Origin: Chryseotalea sanaruensis
GTDB lineage: Bacteria; Bacteroidota; Bacteroidia; Cytophagales; Cyclobacteriaceae
Length of the DNA stretch: 64,000 bases
NCBI RefSeq assembly: GCF_003990915.1
Contig: NZ_BHXQ01000002.1
Span: forward strand, 620,001-684,000
Direction: 5' to 3'
In this document: piece after piece, positions 23,769-34,383 of the stretch
How the letters are laid out: each line of letters begins with the position of its first letter
Numbering within the stretch: position 1 is the first letter of the stretch
Program-made: the position numbers and the translations under genes
Notes under the pieces: model-generated
What the model saw: only the letters and a program-made list of their open reading frames with translations
What the model was told of the DNA's origin: nothing
Databases searched by the model: none

Positions 23769-25406
23769 TTATCCATTCATGGAGAGTAGAAACTCTTCAT
23801 TATTACGCGTTCCTCTCATTTTCTGTTGTAAGAATTCCATGGCCTCAACTGAGTTCATGTCACTCATGAACTTACGCAAAATCCAAACACGCTGAAGTTC
23901 ATCTTCTTTCATTAACAAATCCTCACGTCTTGTACCTGACGCAGGTACGTCAATAGCAGGATAAATTCTGCGATTCGCCAGCTTACGGTCCAATTGCAAT
24001 TCCATGTTACCGGTTCCTTTAAATTCTTCAAAGATAACTTCGTCCATTTTAGAACCTGTTTCAATAAGGGCAGTTGCAATAATGGTAAGCGATCCACCAT
24101 TTTCAATTTTACGGGCTGCACCAAAAAAGCGCTTAGGCTTATGCAAGGCGTTGGCATCCACACCACCAGATAGTATTTTACCGGATGAAGGAACTACAGT
24201 GTTGTAAGCACGTGCTAGTCGGGTAATTGAGTCTAACAAGATCACTACATCATGTCCGCACTCCACCATACGCTTGGCTTTTTCCAATACGATGCTGGCA
24301 ACTTTTACGTGACGATCGGCTTGTTCATCAAAAGTAGAAGCAACTACTTCTGCCTTTACGCTACGTGCCATATCAGTAACTTCTTCCGGACGTTCGTCAA
24401 TCAGTAAGATCAACAGGTAAACTTCCGGATGGTTTTGGGCAATCGCGTTAGCAATGTTTTTAAGCAATACTGTTTTACCCGTTTTAGGTTGCGCTACAAT
24501 CATACCGCGCTGTCCTTTACCAATAGGTGAGAACAAATCGAGTATACGTGTCGACATATTGTCGTGTGTAGTGCTCAGTTTAAGTTTTTCTTCGGGGAAG
24601 AGTGGTGTTAAATATTCGAAAGCAACACGGTCGCGAATTTCGTCAGTTGTTTTACCATTTACTGATTCTACCTTAAGCAGGGCGAAATATTTTTCACCTT
24701 CTTTTGGTGGGCGGATAAGACCTTTAATGGTGTCTCCTGTTTTTAAGCCAAAAAGTTTTATTTGAGAAGGTGATACATAAATGTCGTCAGGGCTGGCTAG
24801 GTAGTTGTAATCACTTGAGCGTAAAAACCCGTAACCATCTTGCATTATTTCGAGAACACCTTCGTTGGCAATAGCGCCATCGAATTCACGTATTGAGTTT
24901 TTGAGCTGTTGTGTTCTTTCATCACGTGGTTCGCGTTCCGGACGCGGCCCACGCTCGTCACGCGGCTGACGTTCTTCACGCGGCTGACGTTCTTCGCGTG
25001 GCGCTCTGTCTTCTCGGGCAGGTCGCTCTTCTCGTGGTTTATCTTCGTTTGTAGTAACCTGTGTTGCGACCTTCTCAGCTTCAAAAACTACAGGTTTGAT
25101 TTCTTCATCAAAAGCTGTAATTGATGGTGAGTCAAGGTCTATATCAATGGACTGCAGCAATTCGTCAGCTGTCAATTCTTTTTCTTCCGGTTTTGGTGGT
25201 GCAACGTTTTCCCTTCTTCGGGGACGTTTAACTGTTTCTGTTGCTTCCTTTTTAGGGGCATCTGCAGGCTTGGCAGCCTGTTCGTCAAGAATTTTGTAGA
25301 TGAGTTCTTGCTTACCCAGTTTCTTGGCATTTTTTACGCCCATACCTTCGGCAATTTCTTTCAACTCAGAAAGAAGTCTGACATTCAGATCGTCAATAGT
25401 GTACAT
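23769..25406 (-). CDS. rho: Transcription termination factor Rho
   Basis: 545 residues, longer than the 419 of E. coli Rho. The N-terminus has the Rho_N helix bundle ([30 protein letters not shown]). An Arg/Glu/Pro-rich insert (about 120-165, [20 protein letters not shown]) follows, which is usual in Bacteroidota. Then come the cold-shock RNA-binding domain ([20 protein letters not shown]) and the ATPase core with P-loop [38 protein letters not shown] and the Q/R-loop region [15 protein letters not shown]. It ends transcription by translocating on RNA. A long 227-bp gap precedes it, with no clear attenuator. Confidence 0.97.
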   Translation of the reverse strand: MYTIDDLNVRLLSELKEIAEGMGVKNAKKLGKQELIYKILDEQAAKPADAPKKEATETVKRPRRRENVAPPKPEEKELTADELLQSIDIDLDSPSITAFDEEIKPVVFEAEKVATQVTTNEDKPREERPAREDRAPREERQPREERQPRDERGPRPEREPRDERTQQLKNSIREFDGAIANEGVLEIMQDGYGFLRSSDYNYLASPDDIYVSPSQIKLFGLKTGDTIKGLIRPPKEGEKYFALLKVESVNGKTTDEIRDRVAFEYLTPLFPEEKLKLSTTHDNMSTRILDLFSPIGKGQRGMIVAQPKTGKTVLLKNIANAIAQNHPEVYLLILLIDERPEEVTDMARSVKAEVVASTFDEQADRHVKVASIVLEKAKRMVECGHDVVILLDSITRLARAYNTVVPSSGKILSGGVDANALHKPKRFFGAARKIENGGSLTIIATALIETGSKMDEVIFEEFKGTGNMELQLDRKLANRRIYPAIDVPASGTRREDLLMKEDELQRVWILRKFMSDMNSVEAMEFLQQKMRGTRNNEEFLLSMNG

Positions 25407-25633
25407 GTGATATTAAAAAAGTTGTGTTTGATAATGTAAAACTTGAAGTTCCCCCACTTTGGTTGAGGCTAACAGGTTAGTTAAGATTTTTGGGTTGAGT
25501 AATGCAAAAATGTGCTTTATAAGTAACGGGCTTTGGATAAAACCCTGTTGACTCTGCAAGTATAGGCGATTTTAAAACCAAAACAAATTATGCTGCAAAA
25601 AATCAGCTATTTTTGACCTCTTAAATAAGAACC

Positions 25634-26908
25634 ATGCTACAGGTAAATGTTATACGTGAACAAAGAGATAAGATCATAGAGGGTTTACTCAAACGCGGGC
25701 TGACCGCTATTGACGAAAAAATAGACCAAGTATTATCGCTGGATGTTCAACGGAAGGAAATGCAGCGCAAACAGGATGACTTACTGGCTGAAAGTAACAT
25801 TTTAGCAAAGGAGATAGGCAACCTGATGAAAAGCGGTAATAAAGATGAGGCTGAAAAGCTAAAGAACCGCACAGCAGAACTAAAAAAACAAACAGCTGAG
25901 CTAGGGCCATCGCTCAATACAATCGAGGAGGAGTTGCAAAAGTTATTGTATGCTATCCCGAACGTGCCGGCCGAAAAAGTTCCTTCAGGCAAAACCGCTG
26001 AAGACAACATCACAGTGCATACGTTCGGCACACCGCAGACATTAGCTGAGGATGCTGTGCCACATTGGGATTTAATCAAAAAGTACGATATCATCGATTT
26101 TGAATTAGGTATAAAAATAGCAGGTGCCGGATTCCCTGTTTATAAGGGTAAGGGAGCAAAATTGCAGCGTGCATTGATTAACTTTTTCTTAGATGAGGCT
26201 GAAAAGCAAGGCTATCGTGAAATACAACCACCTATTGTTGTAAACGAAGCTAGTGGTTATGGAACAGGTCAGTTGCCGGATAAAGAAGGGCAGATGTATC
26301 ATGCCACAGCCGATAACTTGTATTTGATACCCACAGCTGAAGTACCCATCACAAACCTTTATCGCGATGTGATGGTGAATGAAAATGATTTGCCGATTAA
26401 GAATGTAGGTTATACCCCTTGCTTCAGAAGAGAGGCAGGAAGCTGGGGTGCTCATGTACGTGGCCTGAACCGTCTGCATCAATTTGATAAGGTTGAGATT
26501 GTACAAATCAGAAAGCCTGAAGAATCATATGAAGCGTTGGATGAGATGTGCTTATATGTACAAAGTTTGTTGGAAAAACTGGAGTTGCCTTACCGCAAAC
26601 TTTTGTTGTGTGGTGGGGATATGGGTGTGAACAGTGCCATTACTTTTGATATGGAAGTATATGCAGCTGCGCAAAAGCGTTGGTTAGAAGTCAGCTCTGT
26701 AAGTAACTTTGAAACCTATCAGGCCAATAGATTGAAATTGCGTTACAAAAATAAAGAAGGCAAAACGCAACTACTGCATACCTTAAATGGAAGTGCTTTG
26801 GCCTTACCCAGAATAGTGGCTGCAATATTAGAAAACAACCAGACGAAAGATGGAATCATGGTGCCAAAGGTGCTTGTGCCTTACACCAGATTTGACATTA
26901 TTAACTAG
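25634..26908 (+). CDS. serS: Seryl-tRNA synthetase
   Basis: 424 residues, standard length. Residues 1-110 form the tRNA-binding coiled coil (MLQVNVIREQRDKIIEGLLKRG). The class II core has motif 2 (CFRREAGSWGAHVRGLNRLHQFDKVEI) and motif 3 (LNGSALALPRIVAAILENNQ). The TAE-type serine pocket is at IPTAEVPITNL. It charges tRNA-Ser. A TATTTTTG -7 box lies at 25608-25615, 19 bp before the ATG. Confidence 0.98.
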   Translation: MLQVNVIREQRDKIIEGLLKRGLTAIDEKIDQVLSLDVQRKEMQRKQDDLLAESNILAKEIGNLMKSGNKDEAEKLKNRTAELKKQTAELGPSLNTIEEELQKLLYAIPNVPAEKVPSGKTAEDNITVHTFGTPQTLAEDAVPHWDLIKKYDIIDFELGIKIAGAGFPVYKGKGAKLQRALINFFLDEAEKQGYREIQPPIVVNEASGYGTGQLPDKEGQMYHATADNLYLIPTAEVPITNLYRDVMVNENDLPIKNVGYTPCFRREAGSWGAHVRGLNRLHQFDKVEIVQIRKPEESYEALDEMCLYVQSLLEKLELPYRKLLLCGGDMGVNSAITFDMEVYAAAQKRWLEVSSVSNFETYQANRLKLRYKNKEGKTQLLHTLNGSALALPRIVAAILENNQTKDGIMVPKVLVPYTRFDIIN

Positions 26909-27058
26909 ACTGGCCAGCCAGACTACTTCGATTGCAGGAGATTAAAGTGATAATTATCATGTAGTTGCCTGGCTTTCCCAAGGTTACTTTCGGGTTGTCA
27001 GGTGTATCATTTGCAGAATTCAATAAAAATAGCAGACCTTTGCGTAGTAAAACAAAGT

Positions 27059-27412
27059 ATGGAAATACGGACATCTAAATATCTGATACGATCTGTGCTC
27101 ATACTGTTTTGCTTTCAGCTACTGGGAGTCATTTTTGTTAGCCAAGAGGGCGAAGAACAAGTCACGACTACTCAGGGAGTAGTTTTTCAAAAACACAACA
27201 CACCCTCTTCCCTTACTTCATTATTCGAGAAAACTGAAAAAGAGACAGAAGAAGAAAAGCACGACAAGCTTTTTGCTTTTGCTTTAATTGATTTCTCAGC
27301 TTCATTTTGTGAACGTCTTTTTTCCATACGCTATCCACTTCAGTTTAGCGCAGCCTCTCAACACGCACAAGAACCTTCATTGCGTGTTCTCCATTGCACT
27401 TTCTTAATTTGA
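27059..27412 (+). CDS. Small membrane-anchored or exported protein, unknown
   Basis: 117 residues from ATG 27059; a start at 27002 adds 19 less typical residues. Residues 8-28 are hydrophobic (YLIRSVLILFCFQLLGVIFV), a signal anchor or signal peptide. The rest is hydrophilic with an acidic/basic segment (LFEKTEKETEEEKHDKLF), and it ends AQEPSLRVLHCTFLI. I recognise no domain. It is 138 bp upstream of dabA on the same strand and might belong to the inorganic-carbon block, but nothing in its sequence proves that. Confidence 0.55.
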   Translation: MEIRTSKYLIRSVLILFCFQLLGVIFVSQEGEEQVTTTQGVVFQKHNTPSSLTSLFEKTEKETEEEKHDKLFAFALIDFSASFCERLFSIRYPLQFSAASQHAQEPSLRVLHCTFLI

Positions 27413-27550
27413 TGAATGCACAAGCTGACTGATTTTCCATCAGTCAAGTAACCGGCCTTGTCGGTATTCGCTATTTCTTTTTTCTGCGATTCGATTGTTG
27501 AATAGTTCAACACCGGTGTAGTGTATTTATTCACTTAAAATTATGATAAC

Positions 27551-30037
27551 GTGCAATCAACAACTTTTCATGAACATGAAGTGCTGCATCGTTTAAAACA
27601 CTTTTTACCGGCACAAGCTCCGCTAAAAGATTTTATTCATCACAACACACTGCATGCTTTTCAAAATATTTCTTTTCAGGAGGCCATTAAACAGGCAACT
27701 GAAATATTCGGATACAAAACCTCTTTAACAATAGATGAATATCGCGTATTACTCGCATCTGGAAAAATTAAGGATGAGGTGCTGCGTGAAATCATTATCA
27801 GGCGAAAAGGAAGTAAAGACGTAAACTTCTGGATGAAAAAGCTTCTGCATGAAGCTTTTATCAAGACCAAAATTCCGCGTGTTGGGATGGTGCGTGCTTA
27901 TTGGAAGAACACCTACCGTCTTGACCTTGATGCGATGGTCCACCCGACACTTTTCAGAATTTTGTGCAGTTACCTTGATCAAGGCATTGCCATGTGGAAT
28001 TTTCCCGTTTGGCATAAAGGATTCCTGTCGTCAATCCGAGAGATGGAAAGATCAAGCTTTACCAGTTTTTTTAAAACGAAGTATGTTAAGCAACTGCTGC
28101 TGGATGGTAAGTGCGGTATTGAATTTCTATTAGATAAACTTGTAGGAGACCCGGCTCTATATGAGCATTATTTATTTGATCAGCAATTTGCACATCAGGG
28201 TTGGTCAGGGATGGTTTCTGCTATTGAAGATAATCCGGATACCTTACTCGATCATAGAAAAATTTCAATCCATGATTTAATAACTTTTGAATTATTGCTT
28301 GAATTAGATGCGCTTACACACCAACTTGGAAAAAGTTGGAAGCCACTCGGCAAAATAATAGCTGATAGACCTGTTAACTTATTCGCTGAAGTTCCAACAA
28401 GTGAGTTGAGCGAAGCAATTATGATGTTTCAGGAAGCTTATGAGTGGACTTATTACAATGCTGTGTTGGGTGGTCTTCAAAGACAGGAGCAGGTAACAGA
28501 AAAAACAGGCAGGAGTTTTCAGGCTATGTTTTGTATCGATGATCGCGAATGTTCTATCAGACGCTACCTGGAAAAATTTGATCCTACCTGTCAGACTTTT
28601 GGCACGCCTGGATTTTTTGGTGTAGAATTTTTTTACAAACCTGAACATGGTAAGTTCCTTACGAAACTTTGCCCTGCACCTGTTACACCTAAATATCTTA
28701 TTAAGGAAATCGAAGGCAGAAGCAAACAACAGAAGGATTTACATTTTACTAAACAAACACATTCGCTTTTCAGAGGCTGGTTGATTACACAAACACTCGG
28801 CTTTTGGTCTGCAATAAAGTTGTTTATTAATATTTTCAGACCATCAGTAAGTCCGGCCACGGCTACTTCATTCCGGCACATGGATAAGTTCTCCAAACTG
28901 ACAATCGAAAACCATAATCCCAATCACCGAGAGAATGATTTGCAGGTTGGTTTTACAATTGAAGAGATGGCTAATCGTGTTGAAGGCTTACTTGCCAGCA
29001 TAGGCCTTGTAAAAGATTTTGCTTCAATTATTTACGTTGTGGGGCATGGTTCGAGTAGTGTTAACAATCCGCACTTTGCAGCTTACGATTGTGGTGCATG
29101 CTCAGGCAGACCGGGTTCGGTAAATGCAAGGGTAATCTGCCACATGGCAAACCATAAGCAGGTTAGAAATATTCTTGCATTACGGGGTATCGAAATTCCA
29201 GACATAACACAATTTGTGGGTGCCTTACACGACACCACTAGAGACGAGGTTGTGTTTTTTGATGAGGGATCCTTATCTGACGAAAATAAATTGCAGCATA
29301 CACGTCACGAGCAATTATTTTCAATTGCCCTCGATCATAATGCGAAGGAGCGCTCGAGAAGATTTGAAATCATAAACTCTGCTTTAAGTCCCGAGGCAGT
29401 GCATGATAAAGTTCGTTTGCGTTCTGTTTCATTGTTTGAACCAAGACCGGAACTTAATCATGCCACCAATGCACTTTGTATTGTGGGTGACAGGTCTTTA
29501 ACGAGAGGTTTATTTTTGGATAGACGTGCTTTCTTAAACTCTTACGACTATCGCATTGATCCACAAGGCAAATATTTGTTTTCAATTTTGAAAGCTGCAG
29601 CACCTGTTTGCGGGGGTATTAACCTTGAGTATTATTTCTCGCGTGTCGATAATCAAAAACTTGGCGCGGGCACTAAGCTTCCTCATAATGTGATGGGCTT
29701 GTTTGGTGTGGCGAATGGTATTGATGGTGATTTACGTCCTGGCCTGCCAAACCAGATGATTGAAGTACACGATCCGGTTCGGTTATTAATTGTAGTGCAA
29801 CATTATCCGGAAGTGGTTTTGGAAACCATTCAACGTAATGTTGAAACTTACGAATGGTTTATTAATAACTGGGTGAACCTTGTTGTAATGCATCCGGAAA
29901 CCAAAGAAATATTTGTCTTTAGAGAAGGCGAATTACATCCACATGAACAGTTTAGCAATAGCCCTGACATTGTCACCGATCTTGAGCTACTGGTAGAAAC
30001 ACATCAGGAAAATTTACCAGTATACCTAATTGCTTAA
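27551..30037 (+). CDS. dabA: DabA, carbonic-anhydrase-like subunit of an inorganic carbon pump
   Basis: 828 residues (DUF2309 family) from GTG 27551; the nearby ATG at 27543 is out of frame. DabA is a cytoplasmic-face Zn protein that works with DabB to take up CO2/bicarbonate using the ion gradient. The Zn ligands can be placed: C328 and D330 in FCIDDRECS, H499 in VVGHGSSS and C514 in YDCGACSG. Their spacings (2, 169 and 15) are close to those I recall for Halothiobacillus DabA (C351, D353, H524, C539). The N-terminal FIHHNTLHAFQN and FVGALHDTTRDEV motifs also fit. It is followed by dabB after 3 bp, so an operon is certain. Confidence 0.95.
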   Translation: MQSTTFHEHEVLHRLKHFLPAQAPLKDFIHHNTLHAFQNISFQEAIKQATEIFGYKTSLTIDEYRVLLASGKIKDEVLREIIIRRKGSKDVNFWMKKLLHEAFIKTKIPRVGMVRAYWKNTYRLDLDAMVHPTLFRILCSYLDQGIAMWNFPVWHKGFLSSIREMERSSFTSFFKTKYVKQLLLDGKCGIEFLLDKLVGDPALYEHYLFDQQFAHQGWSGMVSAIEDNPDTLLDHRKISIHDLITFELLLELDALTHQLGKSWKPLGKIIADRPVNLFAEVPTSELSEAIMMFQEAYEWTYYNAVLGGLQRQEQVTEKTGRSFQAMFCIDDRECSIRRYLEKFDPTCQTFGTPGFFGVEFFYKPEHGKFLTKLCPAPVTPKYLIKEIEGRSKQQKDLHFTKQTHSLFRGWLITQTLGFWSAIKLFINIFRPSVSPATATSFRHMDKFSKLTIENHNPNHRENDLQVGFTIEEMANRVEGLLASIGLVKDFASIIYVVGHGSSSVNNPHFAAYDCGACSGRPGSVNARVICHMANHKQVRNILALRGIEIPDITQFVGALHDTTRDEVVFFDEGSLSDENKLQHTRHEQLFSIALDHNAKERSRRFEIINSALSPEAVHDKVRLRSVSLFEPRPELNHATNALCIVGDRSLTRGLFLDRRAFLNSYDYRIDPQGKYLFSILKAAAPVCGGINLEYYFSRVDNQKLGAGTKLPHNVMGLFGVANGIDGDLRPGLPNQMIEVHDPVRLLIVVQHYPEVVLETIQRNVETYEWFINNWVNLVVMHPETKEIFVFREGELHPHEQFSNSPDIVTDLELLVETHQENLPVYLIA

Positions 30038-30040
30038 GCT

Positions 30041-31909
30041 ATGGAAATCTATCTACAAATTTTTATAGCCATTCCTTTAATAGGATTTTTAGCAAGTTTG
30101 CTGGCGCCATCTGCCAAAGAAGCTTTACTGTCAAGGATAGCTTTTATAACGGTTGGCTTGAACGCACTGATGGTTACATTGTTTATTGTAGCCTGGATAA
30201 TACAGGGTCGTGCAACACTAAATCTTCGTGACTTTGTTGTTTTCCGATCTGCTAATTATGAGTTTCTGATTGACTTCTGTTTCGACAAAGTAGCTGCTGT
30301 GTACTTAATGGTAGGCTCTATACTTACCTTTTTAGTAACCATTTACAGTCGTTACTACCTACATAGAGAAGAAGGGTACAAACGTTTTTTTAATACTGTG
30401 CTTTTCTTTTATCTCGGCTATACTATTGTAGTGCTCTCAGGGAATCTAGAAACGCTGTTTATTGGCTGGGAAATCTTAGGCATATCTTCCTTCTTGCTGA
30501 TTGCATTTTACAGAGACAGGTACTTGCCCGTAAAAAATGCGGTAAAAGTATTTTCTATTTATAGAATTGCAGACGTGGGTTTGATTTTAGCCATGTGGTT
30601 AAGTCATCACCTGTGGGGGCAGAATATTACGTTCGTTGAATTTAATAATGAAGCATTGGTGAATGCGCAATTGCAAACACATGCAATGGTCGGCATTCTT
30701 GTTTCACTAATGATTTTAATTTCAGCAGCAGCCAAATCAGCACAACTTCCTTTTTCATCATGGTTGCCTAGAGCAATGGAAGGGCCAACACCCTCTAGCG
30801 CAATTTTCTATGGATCATTGTCTGTACATATTGGTGTGTTCGTATTGTTGCGCACTTTTCACTTTTGGGAACATCAGCTATTTATCAGGATACTCATAGG
30901 AGCAGTGGGTTTATCTACGAGTCTGGTGGCTACTGGTATAGCCAGGGTTCAATCATCAGTTAAGAGTCAGATTGCATATGCCTCTATTGCACAAATCGGT
31001 TTAATATTTATTGAAGTTGCTGCAGGCTTTGATAATCTGGCACTTTTCCATTTTGCAGGTAATGCATTTCTTAGAACCTATCAACTGTTGGTTTCACCTT
31101 CAGTGGTTAGTTATTTGATACGAGAGCAGTTTTATAATTTTATTCCTCGCCAACACACAATTGAAGATTCGTTGCCGAAAAAGATAGAGTATACTATTTA
31201 TATGCTCTGCCTGAAAGAGTGGAATCTTGATGCCATTCTGCATCGCTACCTGTGGAAATCCATTAAGTGGGCAGGTAACCGTTTGGAGTTTTTACAAGTA
31301 AGAGGAGTTTTGATTTTTCTGTTTACAGCTGGTGTAACAGGTGTATTGGCAGTAGTCTACAAGCAATCAATTCCTGATTTCTTAAACAAATCACTTCCCT
31401 ATGCTTTTGGTTTGATAGGGTTAATTATGGTGTTTAAAGCTTTTACTAAAAGAAAGAATGTACAGCTGACCTTGTTGTTGATTGTAGCAAACCATTTTAT
31501 GATAGCACTGGCTGTTTCTTTCAATGAGCATTTTAGCTTTGATCATATACTGATTTATCTCAGTGGAATAGTTGTGTCTGGCCTCTTGGGTTATCTCGCT
31601 ATCCTTCGTTTAAAGATGCTGGAGCCTCTTGTAGACCTGGAACGATTCTATGGTTATTCCTATGAGCACCCTAGAATTGCCTTTACTTTTTTATTGGCTT
31701 GCTTAGGTCTTGCCGGGTTTCCCATTACACCAACTTTTATTGGCGAAGATTTAATCTTCAGTCACATCCATGATGATCAGTTTGTACTCGCCTTTATAGT
31801 TGCACTTAGCTTTATCGTTGATGGTTTGGCGCTGATCAGAATTTACGCCCGTGTTTTTATGGGGCCTCATGTTAAGTCAATTCATGAAATGGCTTATCGT
31901 TCTTCCTAG
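30041..31909 (+). CDS. dabB: DabB, NuoL-like membrane subunit of the inorganic carbon pump
   Basis: 622 residues, about 16 transmembrane helices. It belongs to the NuoL/MrpA antiporter-type family (YSRYYLHREEGYKRFF, SGNLETLFIGWEILGISSFLLIAFYRDRY, AAKSAQLPFSSWLPRAMEGPTPSSAIFYG). The Glu in GWEILG and Lys in AAKSAQLPF are the conserved ion-path residues. Because dabA ends 3 bp before it and no other nuo genes are present, it is DabB rather than a complex I subunit. It provides the ion flux that drives CO2 hydration by DabA. Confidence 0.95.
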   Translation: MEIYLQIFIAIPLIGFLASLLAPSAKEALLSRIAFITVGLNALMVTLFIVAWIIQGRATLNLRDFVVFRSANYEFLIDFCFDKVAAVYLMVGSILTFLVTIYSRYYLHREEGYKRFFNTVLFFYLGYTIVVLSGNLETLFIGWEILGISSFLLIAFYRDRYLPVKNAVKVFSIYRIADVGLILAMWLSHHLWGQNITFVEFNNEALVNAQLQTHAMVGILVSLMILISAAAKSAQLPFSSWLPRAMEGPTPSSAIFYGSLSVHIGVFVLLRTFHFWEHQLFIRILIGAVGLSTSLVATGIARVQSSVKSQIAYASIAQIGLIFIEVAAGFDNLALFHFAGNAFLRTYQLLVSPSVVSYLIREQFYNFIPRQHTIEDSLPKKIEYTIYMLCLKEWNLDAILHRYLWKSIKWAGNRLEFLQVRGVLIFLFTAGVTGVLAVVYKQSIPDFLNKSLPYAFGLIGLIMVFKAFTKRKNVQLTLLLIVANHFMIALAVSFNEHFSFDHILIYLSGIVVSGLLGYLAILRLKMLEPLVDLERFYGYSYEHPRIAFTFLLACLGLAGFPITPTFIGEDLIFSHIHDDQFVLAFIVALSFIVDGLALIRIYARVFMGPHVKSIHEMAYRSS

Positions 31910-31940
31910 TATTTAAAAAAAATTAAAAGCATTTATTTAT

Positions 31941-34196
31941 ATGAAAAATATAATTGTTCCTAAAGATGGCATCGAAGGCCTTAAAGAAAATTGGAGATCG
32001 GATATGGTCTCGGGGTTCTTAATATTCTTAATTGCCATGCCTTTGTGTCTGGCTATTTCTAAAGCATCAGGCTTTCCACCCATTGCTGGTATTTATACAG
32101 CCATCATTGGTGGGATGGTGGTTTCCTTTTTTATGGGCTCCAGAATTACAATTAAAGGTCCTGCGGCAGGCCTTATTGCAATTTCTGTTGGTGCGGTTGA
32201 AGAGTTAGGTCGTGGTGATAACATGAAGGGTTATCAGCTAACGCTGGCTGTAATTGTGATCGCATCTATTATTCAAATCCTTTTCGGATTATTTAAAGCA
32301 GGCAAGCTTGGGGATTTTTTCCCTGCTTCAGCTGTTCATGGTATGTTGGCGGCCATTGGTATTATTATCATCTCTAAACAATTGCCCGTATTATTTGGCG
32401 AACAGGCTCGTGGTAAAGAACCTTTAGAATTGTTAGCAGACATTCCTTACATGTTGGCTAATATGAACCCTGAAGTGGCTTTTATCGGAATCATTAGTTT
32501 AATTATTCTTTTCACGTTACCTACTTTCAAAAATAGATTCGTTAAATTAATTCCCGCCCCAATGTTGGTTCTACTGATAGCCATTCCGTTGGGACTTTAC
32601 TATGATTTTCAACATGAACATGATTACTCACTTGCAGCTATCAGCTATCACATTATTCCGGATAACTTATTAGTACAATTACCAGATACTTTTTTAGGAG
32701 GAATAAGTTTCCCCGATTTCAGCGAAGTATTTTCACTGACTTCTATTAAGTACATCATCATGTTTGCCTTGGTTGGTAGTCTGGAATCTATTCTGAGTGC
32801 TAAAGCAATAGATATACTGGATCCGTACAAACGAAAATCTGACTTGAACAAAGATACGCTGGCTGTTGGTGCAGGTAACCTGGCAGCAGGTCTTATTGGT
32901 GGTTTACCCATGATATCGGAGATTGTTCGTTCTTCTGCTAATATTAACAACGGTGCGAAAACACGTTGGTCAAATTTCTTTCATGGTCTATTTCTTTTAG
33001 CGTTTGTGGCTTTAGCGGCTCCGCTGATTGAGTTAATACCCAATGCTGCCTTAGCGGCCATGTTAATTTATACGGGCTTTCGATTGGCATCACCACGCGA
33101 ATTTCAAAAGACCTGGAAAATAGGCTGGGATCAGTTAACCATTTTTGTAACTACAATTGTTGTAACACTGGCTACCGATTTACTTGTTGGTATTTTTGCA
33201 GGTGTTTTAATGAAATTCATCCTGCATATTTTAAGAGGGGCTTCTATTAAAGGATTATTTCGTTCGAACGTTACAATAGAGGAAGATAAGGGTAACTACA
33301 TCATTAAGGTTAGAGGCGCGGCAATCTTTTCTAATTACCTGAGTTTTAAAAAAGTATTAGAAGGCGTTCTACCTGGAAAAAATCTGACGTTTAATTTCTC
33401 TGAAGCAAAAATTATCGATCATACTTTCTTAGAACACCTTCATCATTTTGAAGAAGATTATCATGCAACCGGTGGACATATAACCATACAAGGCATCGGT
33501 AGACACAAAACACATTCGGAACACCCCCTTTCCACGCGTGTATTTTCTGCAGGTCTGCTCAATAGAATGGAATTTAAACTTAACGACAGACAGATGGTTT
33601 TACGTGACTTTGCAGAAGAACACGAGTTCGCTTTTTATCCAACGACTTTGCGCAACATGGCCAAGTACAAGGATTTCCCTATCGAAAAAGGTAAAAGAAT
33701 ATTATACGAAGAAAATCTGCTTTCGAAGTATGACATTAATGGAAAGATGGAAATTTCTGACATTACGCTTACTGAGGGTGCTGGCGCAGCCATGGAAGAA
33801 TCCAAAATGACAATAATTCATCTGTCGGATCTTGATTTTACCATCCCTGACTTTGCGTTAGAGCCAGAACGCATGTGGACTAGATTCTCTGAACTCACCT
33901 TTGGTAAAGACATTGATTTCAAAGAACATGAGCGTTTTTCGAGAATGTATTATTTACGCAGCGATGATGAGCTTAACACGAGAAAATTTTTCCATGCTGA
34001 ACTGTTATCTTTTTTGGAAGAACATGACGATATGCATATCGAGTCGCACCGCAACAAATTGCTAGTGTATACAAAACATGATGTGCTCGAGCCATTAGAA
34101 ATCAACGAACTGATTATAAGGATCAATGGCCTTGTAGAATCCATTAAAGCAAAACACGGTTTGTTTCAAGAATCTAACGGTATAGCTAAGCGATAA
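31941..34196 (+). CDS. SulP-family anion (probably bicarbonate) transporter with STAS and extra C-terminal region
   Basis: 751 residues. Residues 20-430 are the SulP membrane core (MVSGFLIFLIAMPLCLAISKASGFPPIAGIYTAIIGG, GPAAGLI). A STAS domain follows (about 440-540, IIKVRGAAIFSNYLSFKKVL, NFSEAKIIDHTFLEHLH). Then comes a roughly 200-residue C-terminal region (from FAFYPTTLRNM to the end) that is not part of STAS; its end (FSRMYYLRSDDELNTRKFF, RNKLLVYTKHDVLEPLEINE) is unfamiliar and could be a sensor or binding domain. It is 31 bp downstream of dabB. The substrate is inferred from context. Sulfate cannot be excluded. Confidence 0.88.
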   Translation: MKNIIVPKDGIEGLKENWRSDMVSGFLIFLIAMPLCLAISKASGFPPIAGIYTAIIGGMVVSFFMGSRITIKGPAAGLIAISVGAVEELGRGDNMKGYQLTLAVIVIASIIQILFGLFKAGKLGDFFPASAVHGMLAAIGIIIISKQLPVLFGEQARGKEPLELLADIPYMLANMNPEVAFIGIISLIILFTLPTFKNRFVKLIPAPMLVLLIAIPLGLYYDFQHEHDYSLAAISYHIIPDNLLVQLPDTFLGGISFPDFSEVFSLTSIKYIIMFALVGSLESILSAKAIDILDPYKRKSDLNKDTLAVGAGNLAAGLIGGLPMISEIVRSSANINNGAKTRWSNFFHGLFLLAFVALAAPLIELIPNAALAAMLIYTGFRLASPREFQKTWKIGWDQLTIFVTTIVVTLATDLLVGIFAGVLMKFILHILRGASIKGLFRSNVTIEEDKGNYIIKVRGAAIFSNYLSFKKVLEGVLPGKNLTFNFSEAKIIDHTFLEHLHHFEEDYHATGGHITIQGIGRHKTHSEHPLSTRVFSAGLLNRMEFKLNDRQMVLRDFAEEHEFAFYPTTLRNMAKYKDFPIEKGKRILYEENLLSKYDINGKMEISDITLTEGAGAAMEESKMTIIHLSDLDFTIPDFALEPERMWTRFSELTFGKDIDFKEHERFSRMYYLRSDDELNTRKFFHAELLSFLEEHDDMHIESHRNKLLVYTKHDVLEPLEINELIIRINGLVESIKAKHGLFQESNGIAKR

Positions 34197-34249
34197 TGGA
34201 TCTAAGCGGCTATTACCTGGCAGGGTCTTTTAATTAATGCCAGAACAAC

Positions 34250-34308
34250 ACTAAACAGGGCGCTTCAATACACTGAGGTGCTCCTGTTTAGTTATTATCA
34301 TTTTTTTT
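34250..34308 (+). terminator. Terminator-like hairpin after the SulP gene
   Basis: ACTAAACAGG (34250-34259) and CCTGTTTAGT (34283-34292) form a 10-bp stem that continues imperfectly inward, and TTTTTTTT follows at 34301. It likely separates the SulP gene from the porin gene. Confidence 0.7.
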
Positions 34309-34383
34309 GTCCGGATAAATAGCCGATAATCAAATAGCTATTCCATATTATTATTATCTAAATATTTTTGACAAAATTTTATC

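Noticed and set aside
24845..25084. Small Arg/Lys-rich minus-strand frame in the middle of rho.
   Set aside because: It lies in another frame over the Arg-rich insert of Rho.
30041..31909. NuoL subunit of complex I.
   Set aside because: No other nuo genes are present and it follows dabA by 3 bp, so DabB is the right call.
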